Assembly (NCBI RefSeq): GCF_019649055.1
Contig: NW_026570538.1
Location: 1-53,981 of the forward strand
Direction of reading: 5' to 3'
From: Paramacrobiotus metropolitanus
Lineage: Eukaryota; Tardigrada; Eutardigrada; Parachela; Macrobiotidae
DNA length: 53,981 nt
In this document: in pieces, positions 1-14,060 of the stretch
Layout of the letters: each line of letters starts with the position of its first letter
How positions within the stretch are numbered: the stretch's first letter is position 1
Translations under genes and position numbers: made by a program
The notes under the pieces: model-generated
The model's input: only the letters and a program-made list of their open reading frames with translations
Told to the model about the DNA's origin: nothing
The model's database searches: none

Positions 1-68
1 CTTGTCAATTTGTCACCCGTCTGTCAATTTGTCAAGCGCCTTTCAAATTGTCATTCAACCTATAAAAT
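1..68. repeat. End of a ~20-bp tandem repeat abutting the satellite
   Basis: Three diverged copies of a ~20-bp unit built around TGTCAATTTGTCA follow each other and then stop where satellite homology begins at about position 70. The unit is unrelated to the satellite monomer. The array probably continues to the left of the window. Confidence 0.6.
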
Positions 69-3000
69 TCCTGCGATTAGTCTGAAAGTTTCCCAAAAAT
101 GCCCTCTTTCATGCGAAAACATCGATGTTTCCGCGAAAGTCCGGATGTTTGGCAAAAATGCCGTCATATTTTTAGAATAACGATGTTTTTGCGAAGAAAC
201 CGGAAGTTTTGCAAAAATACCGCTTTCATTCGGAAACATCGGTTTCCCTTCGATTAGTCCGAAGGTTTTCTGAAAATGCCCTCTTTCATGCGAAAACATC
301 GATGTTTTAGCGAAAGGTCCGGATGTTTGTCAAAAATGCCATAAGTTTTGTAGAATATCAATGTTTTTGCGAGTAGTCCTTATGTCTCGGTTTTCCAGGG
401 TTTTCCAGAAATGCTCTCTTTCATGCGAAAAGATCGATGTTTTTGCGAAAGGTCCGGATGTTTGGCAAAAAACCGTCATTTTTTTAGAATACCGACGTTT
501 CCGCGAGTAGTCCTTATGTCTCGAAAAATGCCTTCATTTTTTAGAAAAACGATGTTTTTGCGAATGGACCGGAAGTTTTGCAAAAATGCCGTCTCTCATT
601 CGGAAACATCGGTGTCCTTGGGATTAGTCCGAGGGTTTTCCAGAAATGCACTCTTGCATGCGAAAACATCGATGTTTTTTCGAAAGGTCCGCATGTTTGG
701 CAAAAATACCGTCATTTTTTCAGAATATCGATGTTTTCGCGAGTAGTCCTTATGTCTCGAAAAATGGCGTTATTTTTTAGAATAACGATGTTTTTGCGAA
801 TGGACCGGAAATTTCGCAAAAATGCCGTCTCTCATTCGGAAACATCGGTGTCCTTGGGATTAGTCCGAGGGTTTTCCAGAAATGCGCTCTTGCATGCGAA
901 AACATCGATGTTTTTTCGAAAGGTCCGCATGTTTGGCAAAAATACCGTCATTTTTTCAGAATATCGATGTTTTCGCGAGTAGTCCTTATGTCTCACAAAA
1001 ATGCCGTCATTTTTCAGAAAAACGATGTTTTCGCGAATGGACCGGAAGTTTCGCAAAAATACCGCCTTTCATTCGGAAAGATAGGTGTCCCTGCGATTAG
1101 TCTGATAGTTTCCCAAAAATGCCCTCTTTCATGTGAAAACATCGATGTTTCCGCGATAGGTCCGGATGTTTGGCAAAAATGCCGTCATTTTTTAAGTATA
1201 ACCATGTTTTCGCGAAGAAACCGGAAGTCCGAGGGTTTCCCAGTCCGAGGGTTTCGAGGTCCGAGGGTTTCCCAGTCCGAGGGTTTCCCAGAAATGCATT
1301 CTTTCATGCGAAAACATCGATGTTTCTGCGATAGGTCCGGATGTTTGGCAAAAATGAAGTCATTTTTTTAGAATAACGATGTTTTCATGAAGAAACTGGA
1401 AGTTTTGCAAAATACCGCTTTTCATTCGGAAACATCGGTTTCCTTCGATTAGTCCGAAGGCTTTCTAAAATGCCCTCTTTCATGCGAAAGCATCGATGTT
1501 TTCATGAAAGGACCGGATGTTTGGCAAAATGCCGTAATTTTTTTAGAATATCGATGTTTTTGCGAGTAGTCCTTATGTCTCGGTTTTCCAGGGTTTTCCA
1601 GAAATGCTCTCTTTCATGCGAAAAGATCGATGTTTTGCGGAAGGTCCGGATGTTTGGCAAAAATGCCGTCATTTTTTCAGAATATCGATGTTTTCGCGAG
1701 TAGTCCGATTGTCTCGAAAAAAAGCCATCATTTTTTAAAATAACGATGTTTTTGCGAGTAATCCTTAAGTCTCGGTTTTCCGGGATTTTCCAGAAATGCA
1801 CTCTTTCATGCGAAAACATCGATGTTTTTGCGAAAGGTCCGCATTTTTGGCAAAAATACCGTCATTTTTTCAGAATATCGATGTTTTGGCGAGTAGTCCT
1901 TATGTCTCATAAAAATGCCGTCATTTTTTAGAAAAACGATGTTTTCGCGAATGGACCGGAAGTTTCGCAAAAATACCGCTTTTCATTCGGAAAGATCGGT
2001 GTCCCTGCGATTACTCTGAAAGTTTCCCAAAAATGCCCTCTTTCATGCGAAAACATCGATGTTTTTGCGGAAGGTCCGGATGTTTGGCAAAAATGCCGTC
2101 ATTTTATCAGAATATCGATGTTTTCGCGAGTAGTCCTATTGTCTCGAAAAAACAGCCATCATTTTTAAAAAATAACGATGTTTTGCGAGTAGTCCTTAAG
2201 TCTCGGTTTTCCGGGATTTTCCAGAAATGCACTCTTTCATGCGAAAACATCGATGTTTTTGCGGAAGGTCCGGATGTTTGGCAAAAAAGCCGTCATTTTT
2301 TCAGAATATCGATGTTTTCGCCTTATGTCTCGAAAAAAAGTAGTCCTTATGTCTCGAAAAAAGCCATCATTTTTTAGAATAACGATGTTTTCGCGAATGG
2401 ACCGGGATTTTCGCGAAAATCCCGTCGTTCATTCGGAAACATCGGTGTCCCTGCGATTAGTCTGCAATTTTACCAAAAATGCCTTCCTTTCATGCGAAAA
2501 CATTGATGCTTTTGCGATAGGCGATAGGTTGCGCGATGTTTTTTTTGGTTTTTGCGGTTTTGGCAGAAATGCCGTAATTTTTTTAGAATATCGATGTTTT
2601 TGCGAGTAGTCCTTATGTCTCGCAATATTGCTGTCATTGTTTTAGAATATCGATGTTTTTGCGAGTAGTCCTTATGTCTCGCAAAAAAGCCGTCATTGTT
2701 TTAGAATATCGACGTTTTCGCGAGTAGCCCTTATTTCTCGAAAAATGCCGTCATTTTTTAAGTATAACCATGTTTTCGCGAAGAAACCGGAAGTCCGAGG
2801 GTTTCCCAGTCCGAGGGTTTCGAGGTCCGAGGGTTTCCCAGTCCGAGGGTTTCCCAGAAATGCATTCTTTCATGCGAAAACATCGATGTTTCTGCGATAG
2901 GTCCGGATGTTTGGCAAAAATGAAGTCATTTTTTTAGAATAACGATGTTTTCGCGAAGAAACTGGAAGTTTTGCAAAAATACCGCTTTTCATTCGGAAAC

Positions 3001-6000
3001 ATCGGTTTCCCTTCGATTAGTCCGAAGGCTTTCTAAAAATGCCCTCTTTCATGCGAAAGCATCGATGTTTTCGCGAAAGGACCGGATGTTTGGCAAAAAT
3101 GCCGTAATTTTTTTAGAATATCGATGTTTTTGCGAGTAGTCCTTATGTCTCGGTTTTCCAGGGTTTTCCAGAAATGCTCTCTTTCATGCGAAAAGATCGA
3201 TGTTTTTGCGGAAGGTCCGGATGTTTGGCAAAAATGCCGTCATTTTTTCAGAATATCGATGTTTTCGCGAGTAGTCCGATTGTCTCGAAAAAAAGCCATC
3301 ATTTTTTAAAATAACGATGTTTTTGCGAGTAATCCTTAAGTCTCGGTTTTCCGGGATTTTCCAGAAATGCACTCTTTCATGCGAAAACATCGATGTTTTT
3401 GCGAAAGGTCCGCATTTTTGGCAAAAATACCGTCATTTTTTCAGAATATCGATGTTTTGGCGAGTAGTCCTTATGTCTCATAAAATGCCGTCATTTTTTA
3501 GAAAACGATGTTTTCGCGAATGGACCGGAAGTTTCGCAAAATACCGCTTTTCATTCGGAAAGATCGGTGTCCCTGCGATTACTCTGAAAGTTTCCCAAAA
3601 ATGCCCTCTTTCATGCGAAAACATCGATGTTTTTGCGGAAGGTCCGGATGTTTGGCAAAAATGCCGTCATTTTATCAGAATATCGATGTTTTCGCGAGTA
3701 GTCCTATTGTCTCGAAAAACAGCCATCATTTTTAAAAATAACGATGTTTTTGCGAGTAGTCCTTAAGTCTCGGTTTTCCGGGATTTTCCAGAAATGCACT
3801 CTTTCATGCGAAAACATCGATGTTTTTGCGGAAGGTCCGGATGTTTGGCAAAAGCCGTCATTTTTCAGAATATCGATGTTTTCGCCTTATGTCTCGAAAA
3901 AAGTAGTCCTTATGTCTCGAAAAAAGCCATCATTTTTTAGAATAACGATGTTTTCGCGAATGGACCGGGATTTTCGCGAAAATCCCGTCGTTCATTCGGA
4001 AACATCGGTGTCCCTGCGATTAGTCTGCAATTTTACCAAAAATGCCTTCCTTTCATGCGAAAACATTGATGCTTTTGCGATAGGCGATAGGTTGCGCGAT
4101 GTTTTTTTTGGTTTTTGCGGTTTTGGCAGAAATGCCGTAATTTTTTTAGAATATCGATGTTTTTGCGAGTAGTCCTTATGTCTCGCAATAATGCTGTCAT
4201 TGTTTTAGAATATCGATGTTTTTGCGAGTAGTCCTTATGTCTCGCAAAAAAGCCGTCATTGTTTTAGAATATCGACGTTTTCGCGAGTAGCCCTTATTTC
4301 TCGAAAAATGCCGTCATTTTTTAGAATAACGATGTTTTTGCGAATGGACCGGAGGTTTGGCGAAACTGCCGTTATTTTTTTAGAATAACGATGTTTTCGC
4401 AAAAAATGCCGCGTTTTTTTCGGAAACATCAGTGTCCTTGCGATTAGTCCAAGGGTTTTCCAGAAATGCACTCTTGCATGCGAAAACATCGATGTTTTTG
4501 CGAAAGGTCCGCATTTTTGGCAAAAATACCGTCATTTTTTCAGAATATCGATGTTTTGGCGAGTAGTCCTTATGTCTCATAAAAATGCCGTCATTTTTTA
4601 GAAAAACGATGTTTTCGCGAATGGACCGGAAGTTTCGCAAAAATACCGCTTTTCATTCGGAAAGATCGGTGTCCCTGCGATTACTCTGAAAGTTTCCCAA
4701 AAATGCCCTCTTTCATGCGAAAACATCGATGTTTCCGCGATAGGTCCGGATGTTTGGCAAAAATGCCGTCATTTTTTTAGAATATCGATGTTTTTGCGAG
4801 CAGTCCTTATGTCTCGGTTTTCCAGGGTTTTCCAGAAATGCTCTCTTTCATGCGAAAAGATCGATGTTTTTGCGGAAGGTCCGGATGTTTGGCAAAAATG
4901 CCGTCATTTTTTCAGAATATCGATGTTTTCGCGAGTAGTCCTATTGTCTCGAAAAAAAGCCATCATTTTTTAAAATAACGATGTTTTTGCGAGTAGTCCT
5001 TAAGTCTCGGTTTTCCGGGATTTTCCAGAAATGCACTCTTTCATGCGAAAACATCGATGTTTTTGCGGAAGGTCCGGATGTTTGGCAAAAAAGCCGTCAT
5101 TTTTCAGAATATCGATGTTTTCGCCTTATGTCTCGAAAAAAGTAGTCCTTATGTCTCGAAAAAGCCATCATTTTTTAGAATAACGATGTTTTCGCGAATG
5201 GACCGGGATTTTCGCGAAAATCCCGTCGTTCATTCGAAACATCGGTGTCCCTGCGATTAGTCTGCAATTTTACCAAAATGCCTTCCTTTCATGCGAAAAC
5301 ATTGATGCTTTTGCGATAGGCGATAGGTTGCGCGATGTTTTTTTTGGTTTTTGCGGTTTTGGCAGAAATGCCGTAATTTTTTAGAATATCGATGTTTTTG
5401 CGAGTAGTCCTTATGTCTCGCAATAATGCTGTCATTGTTTTAGAATATCGATGTTTTTGCGAGTAGTCCTTATGTCTCGCAAAAAAGCCGTCATTGTTTT
5501 AGAATATCGACGTTTTCGCGAGTAGTCCTTATTTCTCGAAAAATGCCGTCATTTTTTAGAATAACGATGTTTTTGCGAATGGACCGGAGGTTTGGCGAAA
5601 CTGCCGTTATTTTTTTAGAATAACGATGTTTTCGCAAAAAATGCCGCGTTTTTTTCGGAAACATCAGTGTCCTTGCGATTAGTCCGAGGGTTTTCCAGAA
5701 ATGCACTCTTGCATGCGAAAACATCGATGTTTTTGCGAAAGGTCCGCATTTTTGGCAAAAATACCGTCATTTTTTCAGAATATCGATGTTTTGGCGAGTA
5801 GTCCTTATGTCTCACAAAAATGCCGTCATTTTTTAGAAAACGATGTTTTCGCGAATGGACCGGAAGTTTCGCAAAAAATACCGCTTTTCATTCGGAAAGA
5901 TCGGTGTCCCTGCGATTACGCTGAAAGTTTCCCAAAATGCCCTCTTTTCATGCGAAAACATCGATGTTTCCGCGATAGGTCCGGATGTTTGGCAAAATGC

Positions 6001-7228
6001 CGTCATTTTTTAGAATAACGATGTTTTCGCGAATAAACTGGAAGTTTTGCAAAATACCGCTTTTCATTCGGAAAGATCGGTGTCCCTGCGATTACTCTGA
6101 AAGTTTCCCAAAATGCCCTCATGCGAAAACATCGATGTTTCCGCGATAGGTCCGGATGTTTGGCAAAAATGCCGTCATTTTTTTAGAATAACGATGTTTT
6201 CGCGAATAAACTGGAAGTTTTGCAGAAATACCGCTTTTCATTCTGAAACATCGGTTTCCCTTCGATTAGTCCGAAGGTTTTCTAAAAATGCCCTCTTTCA
6301 TGCGAAAACATCGATGTTTTCGCGAAAGGACCGGATGTTTGGCAAAAATGCCGTAATTTTTTTAGAATATCGATGTTTTTGCGAGTAGTCCTTATGTCTC
6401 GGTTTTCCAGGGTTTTCCAGAAATGCTCTCTCATGCGAAAAGATCGATGTTTTGCGGAAGGTCCGGATGTTTGGCAAAATGCCGTCATTTTTCAGAATAT
6501 CGATGTTTTCGCGAGTAGTCCTATTGTCTCGAAAAAAAGCCATCATTTTTCAAAATAACGATGTTTTTGCGAGTAGTCCTTAAGTCTCGGTTTTCCGGGG
6601 TTTTCCAGAAATGCACTCTTCATGCGAAAACATCGATGTTTTGCGGAAGGTCCGGATGTTTGGCAAAAAAGCCGTCATTTTTCAGAATATCGATGTTTTC
6701 GCCTTATGTCTCGAAAAAAAGTAGTCCTTATGTCTCGAAAAAAGCCATCATTTTTCAGAATAACGATGTTTTCGCGAATGGACCGATTTTCGCGAAATTC
6801 CGCCGTTCATTCGGAAACATCGGTGTCCCTGCGATTAGTCTGCAATTTTACCAAAATGCCTTTCTTTCATGCGAAAACATTGATGTTTTTTGCGATAGGC
6901 GATAGGTTGCGCGATGTTTTTTTTTGGTTTTTGCGGTTTTGGCAGAAATGCCGTAATTTTTCAGAATATCGATGTTTTTGCGAGTAGTCCTTATGTCTCG
7001 CAAAAGCCGTCATTGTTTTAGAATATCGACGTTTTCGCGAGTAGTCCTTATTTCTCGAAAATGCCGTCATTTTTAGAAAACGATGTTTTGCGAATGGACC
7101 GGAGGTTTGGCGAAACTGCCGTTATTTTTTTAGAATAATGATGTTTTCGCAAAAAATGCCGCGTTTTTTCGGAAACATCAGTGTCCTTGCGATTAGTCCG
7201 AGGGTTTCCCAGAAATGCATTCTTTCAT

Positions 7229-7250
7229 GCGAAAACATCGATGTTTTCGC
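7229..7250. repeat. Example of the 22-bp perfect palindrome in the satellite monomer
   Basis: The arms GCGAAAACATC and GATGTTTTCGC are exact reverse complements and meet with no spacer. The same perfect 22-mer is found for example at 6302-6323, 8918-8939 and 11887-11908. Other monomers keep only the inner 12-18 bases. It could be a dyad-binding site for a dimeric protein or a cruciform-prone site; neither is shown by sequence alone. Confidence 0.9.
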
Positions 7251-10200
7251 GAAAGGTCCAGATGTTTGGCAGAAATGCCGCCATTTTTTTCAGAATAACG
7301 ACGTTTTGCAAATGGACCGGAAGTTTCGCAGAAATACCGCCTTTCATTCGGAAACATCGGTGTGCCTGCGATTAGTTCGAAGGTTTTCTAAAATGCCCTC
7401 TGTCATGCAAAAACATCGATGTTACGCGAAAAGTCCGAATGTTTGGCAAAAATGCTGTCATTTTTTTAGAATTTCGATGTTTTCGCGAATGGTCCCGATG
7501 CGTCGCAAAACTGCCGTCATTTTTTTAAAATCACGATCTTTTTGCAAAAATGCCGCCTTTCATTCGGAAACATCGGTGTCCTTGCGATTAGTCTGAAGGT
7601 TTCCCAGAAATGCATTCTTTCATGCGAAAACATCGATGTTTACGCGAAAAGTCCGGATGTTCGGCAAAAATGCCGTCATTTTTTTAGAATAACGATGTTT
7701 TCGCGAATAAACTGGAAGTTTTGCAAAAATACCGCTTTTCATTCGGAAAGATCGGTGTCCCTGCGATTACTCTGAAAGTTTCCCAAAAATGCCCTCTTTC
7801 ATGCGAAAACATCGATGTTTCCGCGATAGGTCCGGATGTTTGGCAAAAATGCCGTCATTTTTTTAGAATAACGATGTTTTCGCGAATAAACTGGAAGTTT
7901 TGCAGAAATACCGCTTTTCATTCTGAAACATCGGTTTCCCTTCGATTAGTCCGAAGGTTTTCTAAAAATGCCCTCTTTCATGCGAAAACATCGATGTTTT
8001 CGCGAAAGGACCGGATGTTTGGCAAAATGCCGTAATTTTTTTAGAATATCGATGTTTTTTGCGAGTAGTCCTTATGTCTCGGTTTTCCAGGGTTTTCCAG
8101 AAATGCTCTCTTTCATGCGAAAAGATCGATGTTTTTGCGGAAGGTCCGGATGTTTGGCAAAAATGCCGTCATTTTTTCAGAATATCGATGTTTTCATGAG
8201 TAGTCCTATTGTCTCGAAAAAAGCCATCATTTTTCAAAATAACGATGTTTTGCGAGTAGTCCTTAAGTCTCGGTTTTCCGGGGTTTTCCAGAAATGCACT
8301 CTTTCATGCGAAAACATCGATGTTTTTGCGGAAGGTCCGGATGTTTGGCAAAAGCCGTCATTTTTTCAGAATATCGATGTTTTCGCCTTATGTCTCGAAA
8401 AAAAGTAGTCCTTATGTCTCGAAAAAAAGCCATCATTTTTCAGAATAACGATGTTTTCGCGAATGGACCGGGATTTTCGCGAAATTCCCGCCGTTCATTC
8501 GGAAACATCGGTGTCCCTGCGATTAGTCTGCAATTTTACCAAAAATGCCTTTCTTTCATGCGAAAACATTGATGTTTTTGCGATAGGCGATAGGTTGCGC
8601 GATGTTTTTTTTGGTTTTTGCGGTTTTGGCAGAAATGCCGTAATTTTTCAGAATATCGATGTTTTGCGAGTAGTCCTTATGTCTCGCAAAAGCCGTCATT
8701 GTTTTAGAATATCGACGTTTTCGCGAGTAGTCCTTATTTCTCGAAAAATGCCGTCATTTTTTAGAAAAACGATGTTTTTGCGAATGGACCGGAGGTTTGG
8801 CGAAACTGCCGTTATTTTTTTAGAATAATGATGTTTTCGCAAAAATGCCGCGTTTTTTCGGAAACATCAGTGTCCTTGCGATTAGTCCGAGGGTTTCCCA
8901 GAAATGCATTCTTTCATGCGAAAACATCGATGTTTTCGCGAAAGGTCCAGATGTTTGGCAGAAATGCCGCCATTTTTTCAGAATAACGACGTTTTTGCAA
9001 ATGGACCGGAAGTTTCGCAGAAATACCGCCTTTCATTCGGAAACATCGGTGTGCCTGCGATTAGTTCGAAGGTTTTCTAAAAATGCCCTCTGTCATTGAT
9101 GTTACGCGAAAAGTCCGAATGTTTGGCAAAAATGCTGTCATTTTTTTAGAATTTCGATGTTTTCGCGAATGGTCCCGATGCGTCGCAAAACTGCCGTCAT
9201 TTTTTTAAAATCACGATCTTTTGCAAAAAATGCCTTTCATTCGGAAACATCGGTGTCCTTGCGATTAGTCTGAAGGTTTCCCGGAAATGCATTCTTTCAT
9301 GCGAAAACATCGATGTTTACGCGAAAAGTCCGGATGTTCGGCAAAATTCCGTCATTTTTTAGAATAACGATGTTTTTTGCGAATGGACCGGAGGCTTGGC
9401 AAAACTGCCGTCATTTTAGAATAACGATGTTTTCGCAAAAATGCCGCCATTCATTCGGAAACATCAGTGTCCTGCGATTAGTCCGAGGGTTTTCCAGAAA
9501 TGCTCTCTTTCATGCGAAAAGATCGATGTTTTGCGGAAGGTCCGGATGTTTGGCAAAATGCCGTCATTTTATCAGAATATCGATGTTTTCGCGAGTAGTC
9601 CTATTGTCTCGAAAAAAAGCCATCATTTTTTAAAATAACGATGTTTTTGCGAGTAGTCCTTAAGTCTCGGTTTTCCGGGATTTTCCAGAAATGCACTCTT
9701 TCATGCGAAAACATCGATGTTTTTGCGGAAGGTCCGGATGTTTGGCAAAAAAGCCGTCATTTTTTCAGAATATCGATGTTTTCGCCTTATGTCTCGAAAA
9801 AAAGTAGTCCTTATGTCTCGAAAAAAGCCATCATTTTTTAGAATAACGATGTTTTCGCGAATGGACCGGGATTTTCGCGAAAATCCCGTCGTTCATTCGG
9901 AAACATCGGTGTCCCTGCGATTAGTCTGCAATTTTACCAAAAATGCCTTCCTTTCATGCGAAAACATTGATGCTTTTGCGATAGGCGATAGGTTGCGCGA
10001 TGTTTTTTTTGGTTTTTGCGGTTTTGGCAGAAATGCCGTAATTTTTTTAGAATATCGATGTTTTTGCGAGTAGTCCTTATGTCTCGCAATAATGCTGTCA
10101 TTGTTTTAGAATATCGATGTTTTGCGAGTAGTCCTTATGTCTCGCAAAAGCCGTCATTGTTTTAGAATATCGACGTTTTCGCGAGTAGTCCTTATTTCTC

Positions 10201-13200
10201 GAAAAAATGCCGTCATTTTTTAGAATAACGATGTTTTTGCGAATGGACCGGAGGTTTGGCGAAACTGCCGTTATTTTTTAGAATAACGATGTTTTCGCAA
10301 AAAATGCCGCGTTTTTTCGGAAACATCAGTGTCCTTGCGATTAGTCCAAGGGTTTTCCAGAAATGCACTCTTGCATGTGAAAACATCGATGTTTTGCGAA
10401 AGGTCCGCATTTTGGCAAAAATACCGTCATTTTTTCAGAATATCGATGTTTTGGCGAGTAGTCCTTATGTCTCACAAAATGCCGTCATGGACCGGAAGTT
10501 TCGCAAAATTACCGCTTTTCATCTGGAAAGATCGGTGTCCCTGCGATTACGCTGAAAGTTTCCCAAAAATGCCCTCTTTCATGCGAAAACATCGATGTTT
10601 CCGCGATAGGTCCGGATGTTTGGCAAAAATGCCGTCATTTTTTTAGAATAACGATGTTTTCGCGAATAAACTGGAAGTTTTGCAAAAATACCGCTTTTCA
10701 TTCGGAAAGATCGGTGTCCCTGCGATTACTCTGAAAGTTTCCCAAAAATGCCCTCTTTCATGCGAAAACATCGATGTTTCCGCGATAGGTCCGGATGTTT
10801 GGCAAAAATGCCGTCATTTTTTTAGAATAACGATGTTTTCGCGAATAAACTGGAAGTTTTGCAAAAATACCGCTTTTCATTCTGAAACATCGGTTTCCCT
10901 TCGATTAGTCCGAAGGTTTTCTAAAAATGCCCTCTTTCATGCGAAAACATCGATGTTTTCGCGAAAGGACCGGATGTTTGGCAAAAATGCCGTAATTTTT
11001 TTAGAATATCGATGTTTTTGCGAGTAGTCCTTATGTCTCGGTTTTCCAGGGTTTTCCAGAAATGCTCTCTTTCATGCGAAAAGATCGATGTTTTTGCGGA
11101 AGGTCCGGATGTTTGGCAAAAATGCCGTCATTTTTTCAGAATATCGATGTTTTCGCGAGTAGTCCTATTGTCTCGAAAAAAAGCCATCATTTTTCAAAAT
11201 AACGATGTTTTTGCGAGTAGTCCTTAAGTCTCGGTTTTCCGGGGTTTTCCAGAAATGCACTCTTTCATGCGAAAACATCGATGTTTTTGCGGAAGGTCCG
11301 GATGTTTGGCAAAAAAGCCGTCATTTTTTCAGAATATCGATGTTTTCGCCTTATGTCTCGAAAAAAAGTAGTCCTTATGTCTCGAAAAAAAGCCATCATT
11401 TTTCAGAATAACGATGTTTTCGCGAATGGACCGGGATTTTCGCGAAATTCCCGCCGTTCATTCGGAAACATCGGTGTCCCTGCGATTAGTCTGCAATTTT
11501 ACCAAAAATGCCTTTCTTTCATGCGAAAACATTGATGTTTTTGCGATAGGCGATAGGTTGCGCGATGTTTTTTTTGGTTTTTGCGGTTTTGGCAGAAATG
11601 CCGTAATTTTTTCAGAATATCGATGTTTTTGCGAGTAGTCCTTATGTCTCGCAAAAAAGCCGTCATTGTTTTAGAATATCGACGTTTTCGCGAGTAGTCC
11701 TTATTTCTCGAAAAATGCCGTCATTTTTTAGAATAACGATGTTTTTGCGAATGGACCGGAGGTTTGGCGAAACTGCCGTTATTTTTTTAGAATAATGATG
11801 TTTTCGCAAAAAATGCCGCGTTTTTTTCGGAAACATCAGTGTCCTTGCGATTAGTCCGAGGGTTTCCCAGAAATGCATTCTTTCATGCGAAAACATCGAT
11901 GTTTTCGCGAAAGGTCCAGATGTTTGGCAGAAATGCCGCCATTTTTTCAGAATAACGACGTTTTTGCAAATGGACCGGAAGTTTCGCAGAAATACCGCCT
12001 TTCATTCGGAAACATCGGTGTGCCTGCGATTAGTTCGAAGGTTTTCTAAAAATGCCCTCTGTCATTGATGTTACGCGAAAAGTCCGAATGTTTGGCAAAA
12101 ATGCTGTCATTTTTTTAGAATTTCGATGTTTTCGCGAATGGTCCCGATGCGTCGCAAAACTGCCGTCATTTTTTTAAAATCACGATCTTTTTGCAAAAAT
12201 GCCGCCTTTCATTCGGAAACATCGGTGTCCTTGCGATTAGTCTGAAGGTTTCCCAGAAATGCATTCTTTCATGCGAAAACATCGATGTTTACGCGAAAAG
12301 TCCGGATGTTCGGCAAAAATTCCGTCATTTTTTAGAATAACGATGTTTTTGCGAATGGACCGGAGGCTTGGCAAAACTGCCGTCATTTTTAGAATAACGA
12401 TGTTTTCGCAAAAAATGCCGCCATTCATTCGGAAACATCAGTGTCCTGCGATTAGTCCGAGGGTTTTCCAGAAATGCTCTCTTTCATGCGAAAAGATCGA
12501 TGTTTTTGCGGAAGGTCCGGATGTTTGGCAAAAATGCCGTCATTTTTTCAGAATATCGATGTTTTCGCGAGTAGTCCTATTGTCTCGAAAAAAAGCCATC
12601 ATTTTTCAAAATAACGATGTTTTTGCGAGTAGTCCTTAAGTCTCGGTTTTCCGGGGTTTTCCAGAAATGCACTCTTTCATGCGAAAACATCGATGTTTTT
12701 GCGGAAGGTCCGGATGTTTGGCAAAAAAGCCGTCATTTTTTCAGAATATCGATGTTTTCGCCTTATGTCTCGAAAAAAGTAGTCCTTATGTCTCGAAAAA
12801 AGCCATCATTTTTCAGAATAACGATGTTTTCGCGAATGGACCGGGATTTTCGCGAAATTCCGCCGTTCATTCGGAAACATCGGTGTCCCTGCGATTAGTC
12901 TGCAATTTTACCAAAAATGCCTTTCTTTCATGCGAAAACATTGATGTTTTGCGATAGGCGATAGGTTGCGCGATGTTTTTTTTGGTTTTGCGGTTTTGGC
13001 AGAAATGCCGTAATTTTTCAGAATATCGATGTTTTTGCGAGTAGTCCTTATGTCTCGCAAAAAAGCCGTCATTGTTTTAGAATATCGACGTTTTCGCGAG
13101 TAGTCCTTATTTCTCGAAAAATGCCGTCATTTTTTAGAAAAACGATGTTTTTGCGAATGGACCGGAGGTTTGGCGAAACTGCCGTTTTTTTTTTAGAATA

Positions 13201-13984
13201 ATGATGTTTTCGCAAAAAATGCCGCGTTTTTTTCGGAAACATCAGTGTCCTTGCGATTAGTCCGAGGGTTTCCCAGAAATGCATTCTTTCATGCGAAAAC
13301 ATCGATGTTTTCGCGAAAGGTCCAGATGTTTGGCAGAAATGCCGCCATTTTTTCAGAATAACGACGTTTTTGCAAATGGACCGGAAGTTTCGCAGAAATA
13401 CCGCCTTTCATTCGGAAACATCGGTGTGCCTGCGATTAGTTCGAAGGTTTTCTAAAAATGCCCTCTGTCATGCAAAAACATCGATGTTACGCGAAAAGTC
13501 CGAATGTTTGGCAAAAATGCTGTCATTTTTTTAGAATTTCGATGTTTTCGCGAATGGTCCCGATGCGTCGCAAAACTGCCGCCATTTTTTTAAAATCACG
13601 ATCTTTTCGCAAAAATGCCGCCTTTCATTCAGAAACATCGGTGTCCTTGCGATTAGTCTGAAGGTTTCCCAGAAATGCATTCTTTCATGCGAAAACATCG
13701 ATGTTTACGCGAAAAGTCCGGATGTTCGGCAAAAATTCCGTCATTTTTTAGAATAACGATGTTTTTGCGAATGGACCGGAGGCTTGGCAAAACTGCCGTC
13801 ATTTTTAGAATAACGATGTTTTCGCAAAAAATGCCGCCATTCATTCGGAAACATCAGTGTCCTGCGATTAGTCCGAGGGTTTCCCAGAAATGCAATCTTT
13901 CATGCGAAACATCGATGTTTCCGCGATAGGTCCGGATGTTTGGCAAAAATGCCGTCATTTTTTTAGTATAACCATGTTTTCGCG

Positions 13985-14060
13985 AAGAAACCGGAAGTCC
14001 GAGGGTTTCCCAGTCCGAGGATTTCGAGGTCCGAGGGTTTCCCAGTCCGAGGGTTTCCCA
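13985..14060. repeat. Nested 16-bp expansion inside the satellite
   Basis: Within one monomer the stretch AGTCCGAGGGTTTCCC is repeated four times in tandem, the second copy being changed to end in TTTCG. The same four-copy cassette recurs once per higher-order block: near 1227, 2790, 15030, 15548, 16590, 17570, 18475, 19515, 20020, 21058, 22040 and, in shorter or edited forms, 23544, 24570 and 25970. It marks the copies of one duplicated unit. Confidence 0.85.
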
